A DNA stretch of 27,362 nucleotides from JBKJVQ01 sp046717125 (GTDB lineage Bacteria > Pseudomonadota > Alphaproteobacteria > Rhizobiales > Methyloligellaceae). Location: NCBI GenBank assembly GCA_046717125.1, contig JBKJVQ010000090.1:1-27362 (forward strand), in the 5' to 3' direction. The notes under the pieces were generated by a model, which saw nothing but the letters and a program-made list of their open reading frames with translations, was not told the origin of the DNA and did not search any database. Numbering within the stretch: the first letter of the stretch is position 1; each line of letters starts with the position of its first letter. A program made the translations under genes and the position numbers. Shown here in pieces: positions 8,014-16,274 of the stretch.

Positions 8014-9297
8014 TTACGCCTTGGCCGCGAGCCGTTTCAGCCGGGCGATAATCGGATCGAGCACGGACGGCTTCCCCGGCTGGCGAGCGGCCCGGTCGGT
8101 CAGCTTGAGCGCGAGGTTTCGAAACTGTTCGGCCGCTTTGGACCGCGCCTGCGTTTCCTCGATCATCTGGCCGTTATTCGACGCCGTGCCGAACAGGGCC
8201 GCATCGAAATCGATGACGATCGAGGGTTCCATTTCGAGCGCCGCGGCGAAGTCGGCAACCTGGATCTCAGGCCGCTTCGGCAGACCGACCTGATTGATGA
8301 CGAGGAGCGGCGGGCGATCGTTCGGCCGCGTGGTCTTCATCTGGTCGATCAGGTTCTTGGCGTTACGCAGATTGGCAAGGTCAGGCGCGGCAGTCAGAAC
8401 GACGAGATCGGCATGCAGCGCGACCTGCTTCGCCCAGCCGGTCCATTGATGCGGCAGGTCGGCGGCAACGTAAGGCACGGTCTGGCGCACCACGTCGAGC
8501 ACGATGCCGCAGGCCACATGGTCGATGTCGTAAGGTCTGTCGAGCGTGCCGGGCGCTGCGAACAGACTTAGGTGTTCCGAGCAGCGCGCAAGCAGCCGGT
8601 CGAGCAGCACCTCGTCGAGGCGATCCGGCGCAGACAGCGCGTCGAACAGACCCTGGACAGGGTCTTGGTTGAAATCGAGACCGGCCGTCCCGAACGGCAG
8701 GTCGAAATCGGCGATCACGACTTCCGACTTCAGCCCCTCGGAGATTGCATAGGCGGTGTTGTGGCAGACGGTCGAAGAGCCCGATCCGCCCTTGGCGCCG
8801 ATAAAGGCGATGACCTGCCCGACGGGCTTGTTCTTCGGATCGGTGTAGAGAGCGCCGATCGCATCGACGACGTGCATCACGTCGAGGGGCGCAACGAGAT
8901 ATTCCGACAGGCCGCGCCGGACAAGCTCGCGATAGAGCAGCACGTCGTTGACATGCCCGATCGCCATGACCTTGGTGCCGGCGTCGCACACATCCGCCAG
9001 CCGGTCGAGATCGGAGAGCAGCGCCGCGCCTTCTGCCTCCGATTCGATCAGGATCAAATTAGGCGTGGGCGCATTCCGGTAATAGGCGGCGGCGGCCTGG
9101 ACGCCGCCCATCTGGACCGTGACATGCGCCTTGGCGAGCCTGCGGTCTTCCGTTGCCCTGTTCAGAACCGTTGCGGTCGCCTGCGTTTCGCAGAAGCACT
9201 GGATATTGATGCGCGGGATGGCGCGCGCCTGTGCGGACTTGGGCGGCGCGTCGCCGTCCTGCGTCCCGGACATGGAAGCTGTATGGGAAACGCTCAT
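8014..9297 (-). CDS. cpaE: CpaE/TadZ, ParA-like ATPase-fold protein localising the Tad pilus
   Basis: A 427-residue protein with two parts: a receiver-like domain at about 30-150 (NLILIESEAEGAALLSDLDR, EYLVAPLDVMHVVDAIGALY) and a ParA/MinD-like P-loop domain from about 160 (GQVIAFIGAKGGSGSST). The P-loop keeps the first signature lysine (GAKGG) but has Ser where ParA/MinD proteins have the second, as often seen in CpaE/TadZ. ATP may therefore be bound but hydrolysed poorly. CpaE positions the pilus machine, usually at a pole. I use ATG 9297, whose first base is the last base of the cpaD stop (TGATG). A GTG one codon earlier is also possible. Confidence 0.92.
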   Translation of the reverse strand: MSVSHTASMSGTQDGDAPPKSAQARAIPRINIQCFCETQATATVLNRATEDRRLAKAHVTVQMGGVQAAAAYYRNAPTPNLILIESEAEGAALLSDLDRLADVCDAGTKVMAIGHVNDVLLYRELVRRGLSEYLVAPLDVMHVVDAIGALYTDPKNKPVGQVIAFIGAKGGSGSSTVCHNTAYAISEGLKSEVVIADFDLPFGTAGLDFNQDPVQGLFDALSAPDRLDEVLLDRLLARCSEHLSLFAAPGTLDRPYDIDHVACGIVLDVVRQTVPYVAADLPHQWTGWAKQVALHADLVVLTAAPDLANLRNAKNLIDQMKTTRPNDRPPLLVINQVGLPKRPEIQVADFAAALEMEPSIVIDFDAALFGTASNNGQMIEETQARSKAAEQFRNLALKLTDRAARQPGKPSVLDPIIARLKRLAAKA

Positions 9298-9998
9298 CAC
9301 TCGCTCACGTTGCTCACGGCGGCTTTTTCGTTGTCCGCCTTCTCGGCGCCCGTCACGTCGCCATTGACGTATTTGTTCCAGGTCACGTCACGCCGTTCGG
9401 ACGCACGCGGCGTTTCGTTCCGTGGGCGGATGAAATCGGCCGGGTTGGCAACCATGGCCGCCAGATTGTTCTGGCTCGCGCAGCCGAAATTCCAATACGG
9501 AGCGTTATGGAAATCGCGCGCGAGATTGGCCGGCCAGGCGCCGCAGGTCGGGCCTTCCACCACATAGGCCCAGGACGAGAGCTGAACCGGCGCGTTGTGA
9601 CGGCCGTCGGCGCGGTAATGGAGGAACCGCACCTGACGCCGCGAGACGCCCGCCCGGCGCAGCGCCACATGCACGTCGTCGAGGGCCGCGAGCGCTGCGC
9701 CCTCATTGGCGCTGCCCGAGGGCGCGCGCACGACGATCTCGCCGCCGGAGCGGCCGCGCCAATGCGCGAGCCACGCGCCGAGCTCCGCCCGCTGACCGCG
9801 GGACAGTCCGGATGCGTCAGCGGAAACGCGGAAGCTGACGCCCGTGTCGCGTTTCGAGGCATAGATCGGATGCCGCACCTCGGCCGGCGCGCCCATCGCC
9901 CAAGCCGGCTCGTATCGCTGCGCCGCAGCACTCCCCGGTGCCATGACGACTGCCGAGGTGGCCATCAGGGCGGCGAGAATTTTCGATCTGGCAAACAT
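9297..9998 (-). CDS. cpaD: CpaD family pilus assembly protein
   Basis: A 233-residue exported protein. ATG 9998 follows GGGGA and starts MFARSKILAALMATSAVVMA, a Sec signal peptide likely cut after GSAAA. The frame is open further upstream, but that part overlaps cpaC in another frame and does not look like CpaD. The C-terminal family hallmark is clear: WNFGCASQNNLAAMVANPAD followed by FIRPR. CpaD proteins are usually outer-membrane lipoproteins that help the CpaC secretin. Here no lipobox cysteine is visible, so it would be soluble in the periplasm or held by partners. It lies between cpaC (13-base gap) and cpaE (one-base overlap). Confidence 0.9.
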   Translation of the reverse strand: MFARSKILAALMATSAVVMAPGSAAAQRYEPAWAMGAPAEVRHPIYASKRDTGVSFRVSADASGLSRGQRAELGAWLAHWRGRSGGEIVVRAPSGSANEGAALAALDDVHVALRRAGVSRRQVRFLHYRADGRHNAPVQLSSWAYVVEGPTCGAWPANLARDFHNAPYWNFGCASQNNLAAMVANPADFIRPRNETPRASERRDVTWNKYVNGDVTGAEKADNEKAAVSNVSE

Positions 9999-10011
9999 GT
10001 CCGGTCCCCGC

Positions 10012-11502
10012 CTACTCGATGATGAATCCGCCATAGCCGTCTTTGATGCTGCCTTCGTCGAGCGGCAGGGCGGCAGGCTTGGTGATCTTGTTGAAACGGC
10101 CGAACGAGTAGCCTCCGACATCGTTGGGCAGCAGGAAGTTCTCATCGGGCCGCGCCAGCTTCGAGCGCGCAACCGGATCGACGATGAACGGCGTGACGAT
10201 CACGACAAGCTCAGTCTCTTTCTTGATGAAGTCGCGGCTGCGGAACAGTGCGCCAAGGATCGGGATTTTTTTCAAACCCGGAATGCCGTTCAGCGCCTGC
10301 TTGGAATCTTCCGAGATCAATCCCGCCATGACGAGGGAGCCGCCGCTCGGCAGCTCGACGGTTGACTCGGCGTTGCGCACCTTCAGACCGGGAATGGTTA
10401 TGCCGCTCGAAACGATCGCACCCTCGCTGGAGAGTTCGCTCACCTCCGCGTTGATCTTCATGCTGATCCGGCCCTCGCTCATCACCACGGGCGTGAACGC
10501 GAGTCCGACGCCGAATTTCTTGAATTCGACGGTTGCAGCGTTTGTGTCCCGATCGACGCCGGTGATGACCGGGAACTCGCCGCCGGCGAGGAAATTCGCC
10601 GCTTCTCCGGAGATGGCGACGAGCGTGGGTTCCGCGAGCGTGCGCAGGAGACCGTTCTGCTCCAACGCCCGCACATTGACGAGATTCTGGCCCTTGGAGT
10701 TTCGGAGAAGACCGGCGATACCATTTCCGCCGATCACGGTGCCGGGAAAATCAGGACTGTCGGGCGTAATAAGGTTCGCGAGCGCAGCGCCGACCCCAAA
10801 CGCCGGGTTCGATCCAAATCCAAGCACGCCCGTGCCGATGTTGAAATTGCCGTCCCAGTTGACGCCGAGCTGCTTGGCGACGTTGCGGTTCATCTCGACG
10901 ATCTGGACCTTGAGCATGACCTGCTCCTTGGTCTCAGCGACGATCATGTTGAGCACGTTGTCAGCGCCCTTGGCAAAACGCGCCGCGATCTCGGACGCGC
11001 GGTTCGAATCGAGCGCGTTATGGAGGGTGCCCGTCAGGACGAGATTGTCGTTCACCGCCTCGACATGGATGTTCGCGCCCGGAATCATCCGGTCCATCAT
11101 GTCTGCGATCTGCGAGAGATCGCGCTCTACGCGCACTTCCAGCGTCAGGATCTGCTGACCGTTCTTGTCGAAGAAAAAGGCGTTCGCCTCGCCCGGCTTC
11201 TTGCCGATGAGGTAGGCGCGGTTCGCGCTCTGCACGATCGCATCGACCTGCTCGGGGTTCGATACGACGACATCGCCGAGCGGAACCGGGAGTTCGATCA
11301 TCAGCGACTTATTGAGACCGATCGTCACGTTGCGCGAGGCCGGCACCGCGCCCTGATCGATCCGAATGACGGAGCGATGGCCGCTGTCCGCCGCCGCCGC
11401 CGGCCGCGTGACCGCTGTCGTGGCCGGGGCGAAGCCCACGGCGCATGCGAGCAACAGATGCGCTCCGCGCCGAGCGGCCCCGACAAATCCCCCCCTCGTC
11501 AT
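10012..11502 (-). CDS. cpaC: CpaC/RcpA outer-membrane secretin of the Tad pilus
   Basis: A 496-residue secretin of the T2SS/T3SS family that forms the outer-membrane channel for the Flp pilus. A signal peptide covers about residues 1-37 (ending PAAAA). The N-terminal pilus-formation domain follows (KSLMIELPVPLGDVVVSNPE, VDAIVQSANRAYLIGKKPGE), then a BON-like domain (ANIHVEAVNDNLVLTGTLHN). The secretin core runs to about residue 450 (ISGEAANFLAGGEFPVITGV, VELPSGGSLVMAGLISEDSK, GIPGLKKIPILGALFRSRDF, TELVVIVTPFIVDP). The ATG is two bases after the cpaB stop. All expected blocks are present and in order. Confidence 0.95.
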   Translation of the reverse strand: MTRGGFVGAARRGAHLLLACAVGFAPATTAVTRPAAAADSGHRSVIRIDQGAVPASRNVTIGLNKSLMIELPVPLGDVVVSNPEQVDAIVQSANRAYLIGKKPGEANAFFFDKNGQQILTLEVRVERDLSQIADMMDRMIPGANIHVEAVNDNLVLTGTLHNALDSNRASEIAARFAKGADNVLNMIVAETKEQVMLKVQIVEMNRNVAKQLGVNWDGNFNIGTGVLGFGSNPAFGVGAALANLITPDSPDFPGTVIGGNGIAGLLRNSKGQNLVNVRALEQNGLLRTLAEPTLVAISGEAANFLAGGEFPVITGVDRDTNAATVEFKKFGVGLAFTPVVMSEGRISMKINAEVSELSSEGAIVSSGITIPGLKVRNAESTVELPSGGSLVMAGLISEDSKQALNGIPGLKKIPILGALFRSRDFIKKETELVVIVTPFIVDPVARSKLARPDENFLLPNDVGGYSFGRFNKITKPAALPLDEGSIKDGYGGFIIE

Positions 11503-11504
11503 GA

Positions 11505-12293
11505 CTAGTTCACTCCCATGGCGCGGGACGACACGCCGTATTTGAGGAAGTTCACCGCGCCGTCTCGCTTGGCCGGCTCGCCCTGCTCCGCAGCCGACGG
11601 CGAGGCGTCCGACAGGCTGCGAAGGGCGAGGGACAGATCGCCGCGGGACTGCGCCAGGACGAGAATCTCGGTCTGGCGGGGGGTCAGCTCCAGCGTGGCG
11701 GTCTTTCCCTTGGCGACTTTCTCGTCACCCTTCTGTTCGATTTCGGTTCCGACGGCGAGTACGCGCACGTTGCGGAGCACCGTCTCCGTCACGAAGCTTT
11801 CGTTGCCGCCATTGCCGCGCTCCTTGCGCGACAGGACGACATCGACGCGGTCATTGGGAAGGATGAAGCCGCCCGCGGCGCTGGCTTCCGAAATCGGCGT
11901 CGAGATGGCGCGCATGCCCGACGGCAGGATGGCGGCCATGACGCCACCCTCGTTAGCCTTGACAAGCTTGGCGTCGGAAATCGGCTCGCCCGCGAGGAAA
12001 GGGGCGCGTGCGATTGCGCCGGCGAGCGTGCTCTGCGCCTCGGCGTTCATCTCGCGGGTGATATAGCCCTCGGCGGCCGCATCGCGCGGCCAGGGCTGCC
12101 ACTTGAAGTCCCCGCGCTGCAGCGTGTCGCCGAGGCGGATCGCCTTTGCGGCAACCAGCACGTCGACCGCGCCGACGGTCCGCTCGACCGGTTCGACCTG
12201 CGCTGGCGCGCCCGTCATGCGCTTGGCGATCATCGCCGCGCTGACCGCCGCGCCGAAAGCAATCACGAGGACGAGCAGCCGGGCCCTTTTCAT
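11505..12293 (-). CDS. cpaB: CpaB/RcpC Tad pilus assembly protein (SAF domain)
   Basis: A 262-residue protein and first gene of the pilus operon. It has an N-terminal membrane anchor (RLLVLVIAFGAAVSAAMIAK), then a SAF domain at about residues 43-110 (AVDVLVAAKAIRLGDTLQRG, FKWQPWPRD), then the RcpC-type C-terminal domain (ILPSGMRAISTPISEASAAG, FILPNDRVDVVLSRKERGN, TVLRNVRVLAVGTEIEQKGD, LELTPRQTEILVLAQSRGDL). CpaB acts in the periplasm beside the secretin and may bind peptidoglycan through the SAF domain. The start is ATG 12293, with GGAG about 10 bases upstream. Any operon promoter should lie in 12294-12595. Confidence 0.93.
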   Translation of the reverse strand: MKRARLLVLVIAFGAAVSAAMIAKRMTGAPAQVEPVERTVGAVDVLVAAKAIRLGDTLQRGDFKWQPWPRDAAAEGYITREMNAEAQSTLAGAIARAPFLAGEPISDAKLVKANEGGVMAAILPSGMRAISTPISEASAAGGFILPNDRVDVVLSRKERGNGGNESFVTETVLRNVRVLAVGTEIEQKGDEKVAKGKTATLELTPRQTEILVLAQSRGDLSLALRSLSDASPSAAEQGEPAKRDGAVNFLKYGVSSRAMGVN

Positions 12294-12595
12294 TACGGTG
12301 AAAACTCCATGCCTGAACGAACAGGCGCGCTTCCCTGGAAGCCGAGTTTTCGCTGAGAATGGTCAACGTGGCGTTAATGGGCGTGCCAGCCAAGGCCGCG
12401 CTGGCGCTATAGCAGGAGGGGGTGAGGCAGACGCCAAGTCAGGGCGCAACGCTCTGCGATCGCGCGACGAAGCCTGAAAACGGCAGAGATCATGACACGG
12501 ATGCTGGAGGGGACCACGCTTCCGCCGCGATGACAGTTCCCACACCTTGAGCGCCCATTGTGACGTGCTTCAAGCGTTCGCGAAAACGGGTCAGC
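12294..12595. other. Intergenic region upstream of the Tad operon
   Basis: These 302 bases hold no gene I can support; in particular, no Flp pilin frame occurs on either strand. The region should carry the cpaB operon promoter. On the minus strand a TTGGCG box (plus 12432-12437) lies about 19-20 bases before a palindromic GCTATAGC (12406-12413), a weak candidate for -35 and -10 elements. A TGGCACG heptamer (minus strand, plus 12382-12388) resembles the -24 half of a sigma-54 promoter but has no proper -12 half. The base composition looks non-coding. Confidence 0.4.
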
Positions 12596-13081
12596 TTAGC
12601 AGTTGCTGCCCGGACGAAAGCCGTTTTCCATGCGCTCCACGATCGGATCGTAACGCTCCCGGTCCGCAACCGGGTACAGGATGGCGTAGATGTTCACGAG
12701 CCGCCGGTCGCACGAAAACATGATCTTCTGGTAGTAGATGTCGTCGCCGCGATAACCGGAAAGAACGAACCAGTTGCGCCCCTTTGGAGCATAGGTCGCG
12801 TCGTCGAAGCGTTTGTCATCGCCCGTCAGCATGCGTTTGAATTCCGGCGGCGCATCCTCGGAATCGTTGAACCAAGAACCGACGACGAATTGCGCAACGC
12901 CGTCGTCCGAGGCGAAGCTGCTCAGCCGGTGGTTCGAAGTCTCAACTTCGGAAAACACGCTGTCGGGATAGGAAATCCGCGCGCCGTGCGGCTCGATGGT
13001 GCGATCCGTCCACGTCGCCGCGAGGACGGGCGCGGAATGCGCGGCCAGAAACAATGCAACGGCGACGAGACGCTTGATCAT
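12596..13081 (-). CDS. Conserved secreted protein of unknown function
   Basis: A 161-residue protein starting at ATG 13081 with signal peptide MIKRLVAVALFLAAHSAPVL, likely cut after LAA. The mature part has YPDSVFSEVETSNHRLSSFA, QFVVGSWFNDSEDAPPEFKR, then a conserved-looking core (ATYAPKGRNWFVLSGYRGDD, YYQKIMFSCDRRLVNIYAIL) and the end DPIVERMENGFRPGSNC. It reminds me of hypothetical periplasmic proteins of rhizobial genomes whose core reads WFVLSGYRG. I know no function. Two cysteines, one near Cys-Asp-Arg-Arg and one at the very C-terminus, could form a disulfide. The frame is open 31 codons further upstream, but that stretch is basic and not signal-like. It is transcribed like yifB upstream of it but separated by about 200 bases. 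Confidence 0.8.
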   Translation of the reverse strand: MIKRLVAVALFLAAHSAPVLAATWTDRTIEPHGARISYPDSVFSEVETSNHRLSSFASDDGVAQFVVGSWFNDSEDAPPEFKRMLTGDDKRFDDATYAPKGRNWFVLSGYRGDDIYYQKIMFSCDRRLVNIYAILYPVADRERYDPIVERMENGFRPGSNC

Positions 13082-13285
13082 AGCCGACGAACGCAGCGCC
13101 GCCCTTGGGGTTCCGTCCCGGCGCAAACCGGATCGCCAAGTCCCAGGCTTCCCTAAGTTTTTACCGGCGCTCATTCGCGCCGCAGGAAAGTCCCGGGCAG
13201 CGTGACTGAAGCCCCCGCGTCGCGCTGAACCGCTCCCGGGGTAGCATCCGCAAGTCGGCTCTCCGACGAAGCCGCCCCTGTGGCC

Positions 13286-14821
13286 TCAGGCCGCCGCAGG
13301 CTGCCGTCGCCGCGTCTCGCCGCGATAGGAAAGCGCCTCGGCGATATGGATGCGGCCAACGTTTTCCTCGCCGTCGAGATCGGCCAGTGTGCGCGCGACC
13401 CGCAAGGTGCGGTGATAGCCGCGCGCGCTCATGTTGAGCGTGCCCGCCGCGTCGCGCAACAGGCGCAGGCCCGGCGCATCCGGCGCGGCGCAGGCCTCGA
13501 GCAACGCGCCGTCGAGCTCGGCGTTTGAGCGCGGCCGAGCCTCGCCCATGGCCTTCAGCCGCGCCGCCTGAAGCGCCCGGGCGGAAAGAACCCGTGCACG
13601 CACCTCGCGGCTGCCTTCGCGCGCCGGCGGAAGACTGAGATCGGCAGCGCTGACGGCCGGGACCTCGATCTGCAGGTCGATGCGGTCAAGCAATGGACCC
13701 GATAGGCGCGCCTGGTAGCGCGTCTGGCACGAGCGGCCGTCGCCGCAAAGCCGTCCACGCTCGGGTCCGCCGCCGCAGCGGCAGGGATTCATCGCGGCGA
13801 CGAGTTGGAAGCGCGACGGATACGCGATCCGGTGGTTGACACGTGCGATCACGGTTTTACCGGCTTCGAGCGGCTGCCTGAGCGCATCGAGCGTCTGCGG
13901 CGCGAACTCCGGCAATTCGTCCAGGAACAATACACCGTGATGGGCGAGCGCGACTTCGCCCGGCCGGGGGCGCACGCCGCCGCCGACCATCGCCGCCATC
14001 GAGGCGGAGTGATGCGGCGCGCGAAAGGGGCGCTCGCGCGTGATTCCGCCCGCGCCAAGATCGCCGGCGAGGCTCCGGATCATACTGATTTCCAGCATCT
14101 CCGCAGCATCGAGCGGCGGCAAGAGCGACGGCAGACGCTTCGCGAGCATGGTCTTACCTGAACCTGGCGGGCCGATCATAAGAAGGTTGTGTCCGCCCGC
14201 GGCCGCCACTTCGAGCGCCCGCTTGGCGCTTTCCTGCCCTTTGATATCGCGCAGATCGAGCGGCTCGCATTGCGAGTCGGCTTCTCGCGGCTCGGGGCGC
14301 GACAGGAGTTGCATTCCCTTGAAGTGGTTGACCAATTGCAGAAGGTTCGCCGCCGCCAGAATCGGCATATCCCGACCCGCCCAGGCCGCTTCGCCGCCGC
14401 AGGCTTGCGGACAGATCAACCCCTTGTCGAGCGCGTTTGCGCCGATCGCGGCAGGCAGCGCGCCAGCAATCGCCGAGATCGAGCCGTCGAGCGCGAGTTC
14501 GCCCACCGCGCAATATCCCTCGATCGCATCGGGGGCGATCGCCCCGACGGACGCCATCAGGCCAAGCGCGATCGGCAGATCGTAATGACTGCCTTCCTTC
14601 GGCAGGTCGGCCGGCGCAAGATTGACCGTGATCCGCCGCGGCGGCAGGCCGAGCCCGATCGCCGTGAGCGCGCCGCGCACCCGTTCGCGGCTTTCGGCAA
14701 CAGCCTTGTCGGGAAGACCGACCACCGTGAAATTCGGCAGGCCGGGGGTAAGGCGCACCTGCACGTCGACCGCACGCGCCTCGATCCCCTCGAACGCCAG
14801 CGTCGTCATACGTGCGAACAT
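13286..14821 (-). CDS. comM: YifB/ComM family Mg-chelatase-like AAA+ ATPase
   Basis: A 511-residue protein with three parts. The N-terminal Lon-protease-like ChlI domain covers about 1-170 (LAFEGIEARAVDVQVRLTPG, LPNFTVVGLPDKAVAESRER). The AAA+ Mg-chelatase domain follows, with Walker A GPPGSGKTMLAKRLP, Walker B VLFLDELPEF, sensor region ARVNHRIAYPSRFQLVAAMN and the cysteine cluster NPCRCGG with CGDGRSC. A C-terminal helical domain ends at LSYRGE. ComM is a hexameric helicase promoting branch migration during natural transformation; outside competent species its role is less clear. Length and motifs are normal. An alternative start is ATG 14809, four codons downstream. Confidence 0.94.
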   Translation of the reverse strand: MFARMTTLAFEGIEARAVDVQVRLTPGLPNFTVVGLPDKAVAESRERVRGALTAIGLGLPPRRITVNLAPADLPKEGSHYDLPIALGLMASVGAIAPDAIEGYCAVGELALDGSISAIAGALPAAIGANALDKGLICPQACGGEAAWAGRDMPILAAANLLQLVNHFKGMQLLSRPEPREADSQCEPLDLRDIKGQESAKRALEVAAAGGHNLLMIGPPGSGKTMLAKRLPSLLPPLDAAEMLEISMIRSLAGDLGAGGITRERPFRAPHHSASMAAMVGGGVRPRPGEVALAHHGVLFLDELPEFAPQTLDALRQPLEAGKTVIARVNHRIAYPSRFQLVAAMNPCRCGGGPERGRLCGDGRSCQTRYQARLSGPLLDRIDLQIEVPAVSAADLSLPPAREGSREVRARVLSARALQAARLKAMGEARPRSNAELDGALLEACAAPDAPGLRLLRDAAGTLNMSARGYHRTLRVARTLADLDGEENVGRIHIAEALSYRGETRRRQPAAA

Positions 14822-14912
14822 TGCGGCAACCCCCGGTTCGGCTCCTTCTCAGGCTAGCTGCGCTAGGCGGGCGGCAAGAACAATCAGCGAACGTGTACGG
14901 ATATCCACAGGC

Positions 14913-15854
14913 TCAGCCGCACCTCCGCTGCACGGCGTCCCAGATCATGGCAGCGATATCCTTGCCGCCGAAACGACTTATTTCACGGATGCCGGTCGGC
15001 GAGGTGACATTAACTTCTGTTAAGTACGGGCCGATCACGTCAATGCCGACAAAGATCAGCCCGCGCGCCTTCAGCTCAGGCCCAAGCCGCCGGCAGATGT
15101 CCCGCTCGCGGGCGGTGAGATCGGTCGCCTCGGCGGTGCCCCCGACATGCAGATTCGAGCGCGTCTCGTCGGCGGCCGGCTTGCGATTGACCGCGCCCGC
15201 AACTTCGCCGTCAACAAGGATGATGCGCTTGTCGCCCTGCCGTACCTCGGGAATGTAGGCCTGGACCATCATCGGTTCGCGGAAGGTCGTCTGGAACAGC
15301 TCGACCAGCGAATTCAGATTCGTATCGCCGGGCGGGATGTGAAACACGGCCGCGCCGCCATTGCCGTAGAGCGGCTTCACCACGATATCGCGATGCGCCT
15401 CGCGAAAGCTGCGGATTTCCGCGCCCGACCGTGTGATCAGCGTCGGCGGCATCAGGTCGAGAAAATCGAGCACGAACATCTTCTCGGGCGCATTGCGAAC
15501 CGAGGCGGGATCGTTGACGACGAGCGTCTTCGGATGGATGCGTTCCAGAAGATGCGTCGTCGTGATGTAGGCCATGTCGAATGGCGGATCCTGTCTGAGA
15601 TGCACAACGTCCAGCTCGGCGAGATCGACCTCGCGCGGATGGCTCAAGCGGTAATGGTCGCCCGGTCGGTCCTCGACCGTGAGACTGTGCCCCTGCGCGA
15701 TCAGACGGCCCTCGCGCAAGGACAGCGCGAGCGGTGTGTAATAGAAGACGTCGTGGCCGCGCTTCTGGGCTTCTAGCAGCAGCGCGAAGGTCGAATCGCC
15801 TCTGATGTCGATGCGCTCGATCGGGTCCATCTGGAAGGCGACCTTGAGGGTCAT
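14913..15854 (-). CDS. gshB: Glutathione synthetase
   Basis: A 313-residue ATP-grasp enzyme joining gamma-glutamylcysteine and glycine with ATP to give glutathione, the second step of the pathway. It shows the N-terminal substrate domain (FQMDPIERIDIRGDSTFALL, then RQDPPFDMAYITTTHLLERI), the ATP-grasp part (DIVVKPLYGNGGAAVFHI, VQAYIPEVRQGDKRIILVDG, AVNRKPAADETRSNLHVGGT) and the C-terminal metal-binding end (GIDVIGPYLTEVNVTSPTGI). Length equals that of E. coli GshB. It lies 57 bases after yraN in the common alphaproteobacterial order rsmI-yraN-gshB. Confidence 0.96.
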   Translation of the reverse strand: MTLKVAFQMDPIERIDIRGDSTFALLLEAQKRGHDVFYYTPLALSLREGRLIAQGHSLTVEDRPGDHYRLSHPREVDLAELDVVHLRQDPPFDMAYITTTHLLERIHPKTLVVNDPASVRNAPEKMFVLDFLDLMPPTLITRSGAEIRSFREAHRDIVVKPLYGNGGAAVFHIPPGDTNLNSLVELFQTTFREPMMVQAYIPEVRQGDKRIILVDGEVAGAVNRKPAADETRSNLHVGGTAEATDLTARERDICRRLGPELKARGLIFVGIDVIGPYLTEVNVTSPTGIREISRFGGKDIAAMIWDAVQRRCG

Positions 15855-15911
15855 ATGCGTCTCCGGCGGCAGGCGGCTCGGGCGAAGCAGTTGCGGGAAC
15901 GGTGCGATCCG

Positions 15912-16274
15912 TCAAACGGAAAAGGCTTCCGCGATATGGCGCGGCCAGGCGCGGCCGGCGACCAGGACAACGTCGAAGCTGAAATCGTAACCGGTGAACG
16001 CCGGATGCGCGGCGAGCCAGTATTGCGCCGCGCGGACGATACGCCGTCGCTGGCGCGACGGGATCGCCTCGATTGTTTCGGCATGGCTTGCCCGGCGCTT
16101 CACTTCGACGAACGCGATGCGCTTCCCGCGCCGCGCCACGATGTCGATCTCGCCGACAGGGGTGCGGAAACGGCGGGCGATGATCGTGTAGCCCTTTAGC
16201 CTGAGGAGCAGGGCGGCGAACGTCTCCGACAAGAGTCCGCGGCGATGGGCGGCAACCCGAGCGCGGTTATTCAC
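15912..16274 (-). CDS. yraN: YraN family protein (UPF0102, nuclease-like fold)
   Basis: A 120-residue protein of the UPF0102 family with a restriction-endonuclease-like fold. The family blocks are AHRRGLLSETFAALLLRLKG, RFRTPVGEIDIVARRGKRIA and FVEVKRRAS; the E-I-D and E-V-K positions correspond to a PD-(D/E)XK-type active site. It is predicted to act on nucleic acid, but the role is not firmly established. The start is GTG 16274, overlapping the rsmI TGA (GTGA), so translation is coupled. Confidence 0.93.
   Translation of the reverse strand: MNNRARVAAHRRGLLSETFAALLLRLKGYTIIARRFRTPVGEIDIVARRGKRIAFVEVKRRASHAETIEAIPSRQRRRIVRAAQYWLAAHPAFTGYDFSFDVVLVAGRAWPRHIAEAFSV

Noticed and set aside
12382..12388. 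Possible sigma-54 promoter (TGGCACG) upstream of cpaB
   Set aside because: The -12 half reads TTAAC in place of TTGC(A/T), so the essential GC is missing.
12363..12545. Small frame upstream of cpaB considered as a Flp pilin
   Set aside because: It is Arg/Pro-rich, without the hydrophobic helix or the prepilin peptidase cleavage site of Flp pilins.
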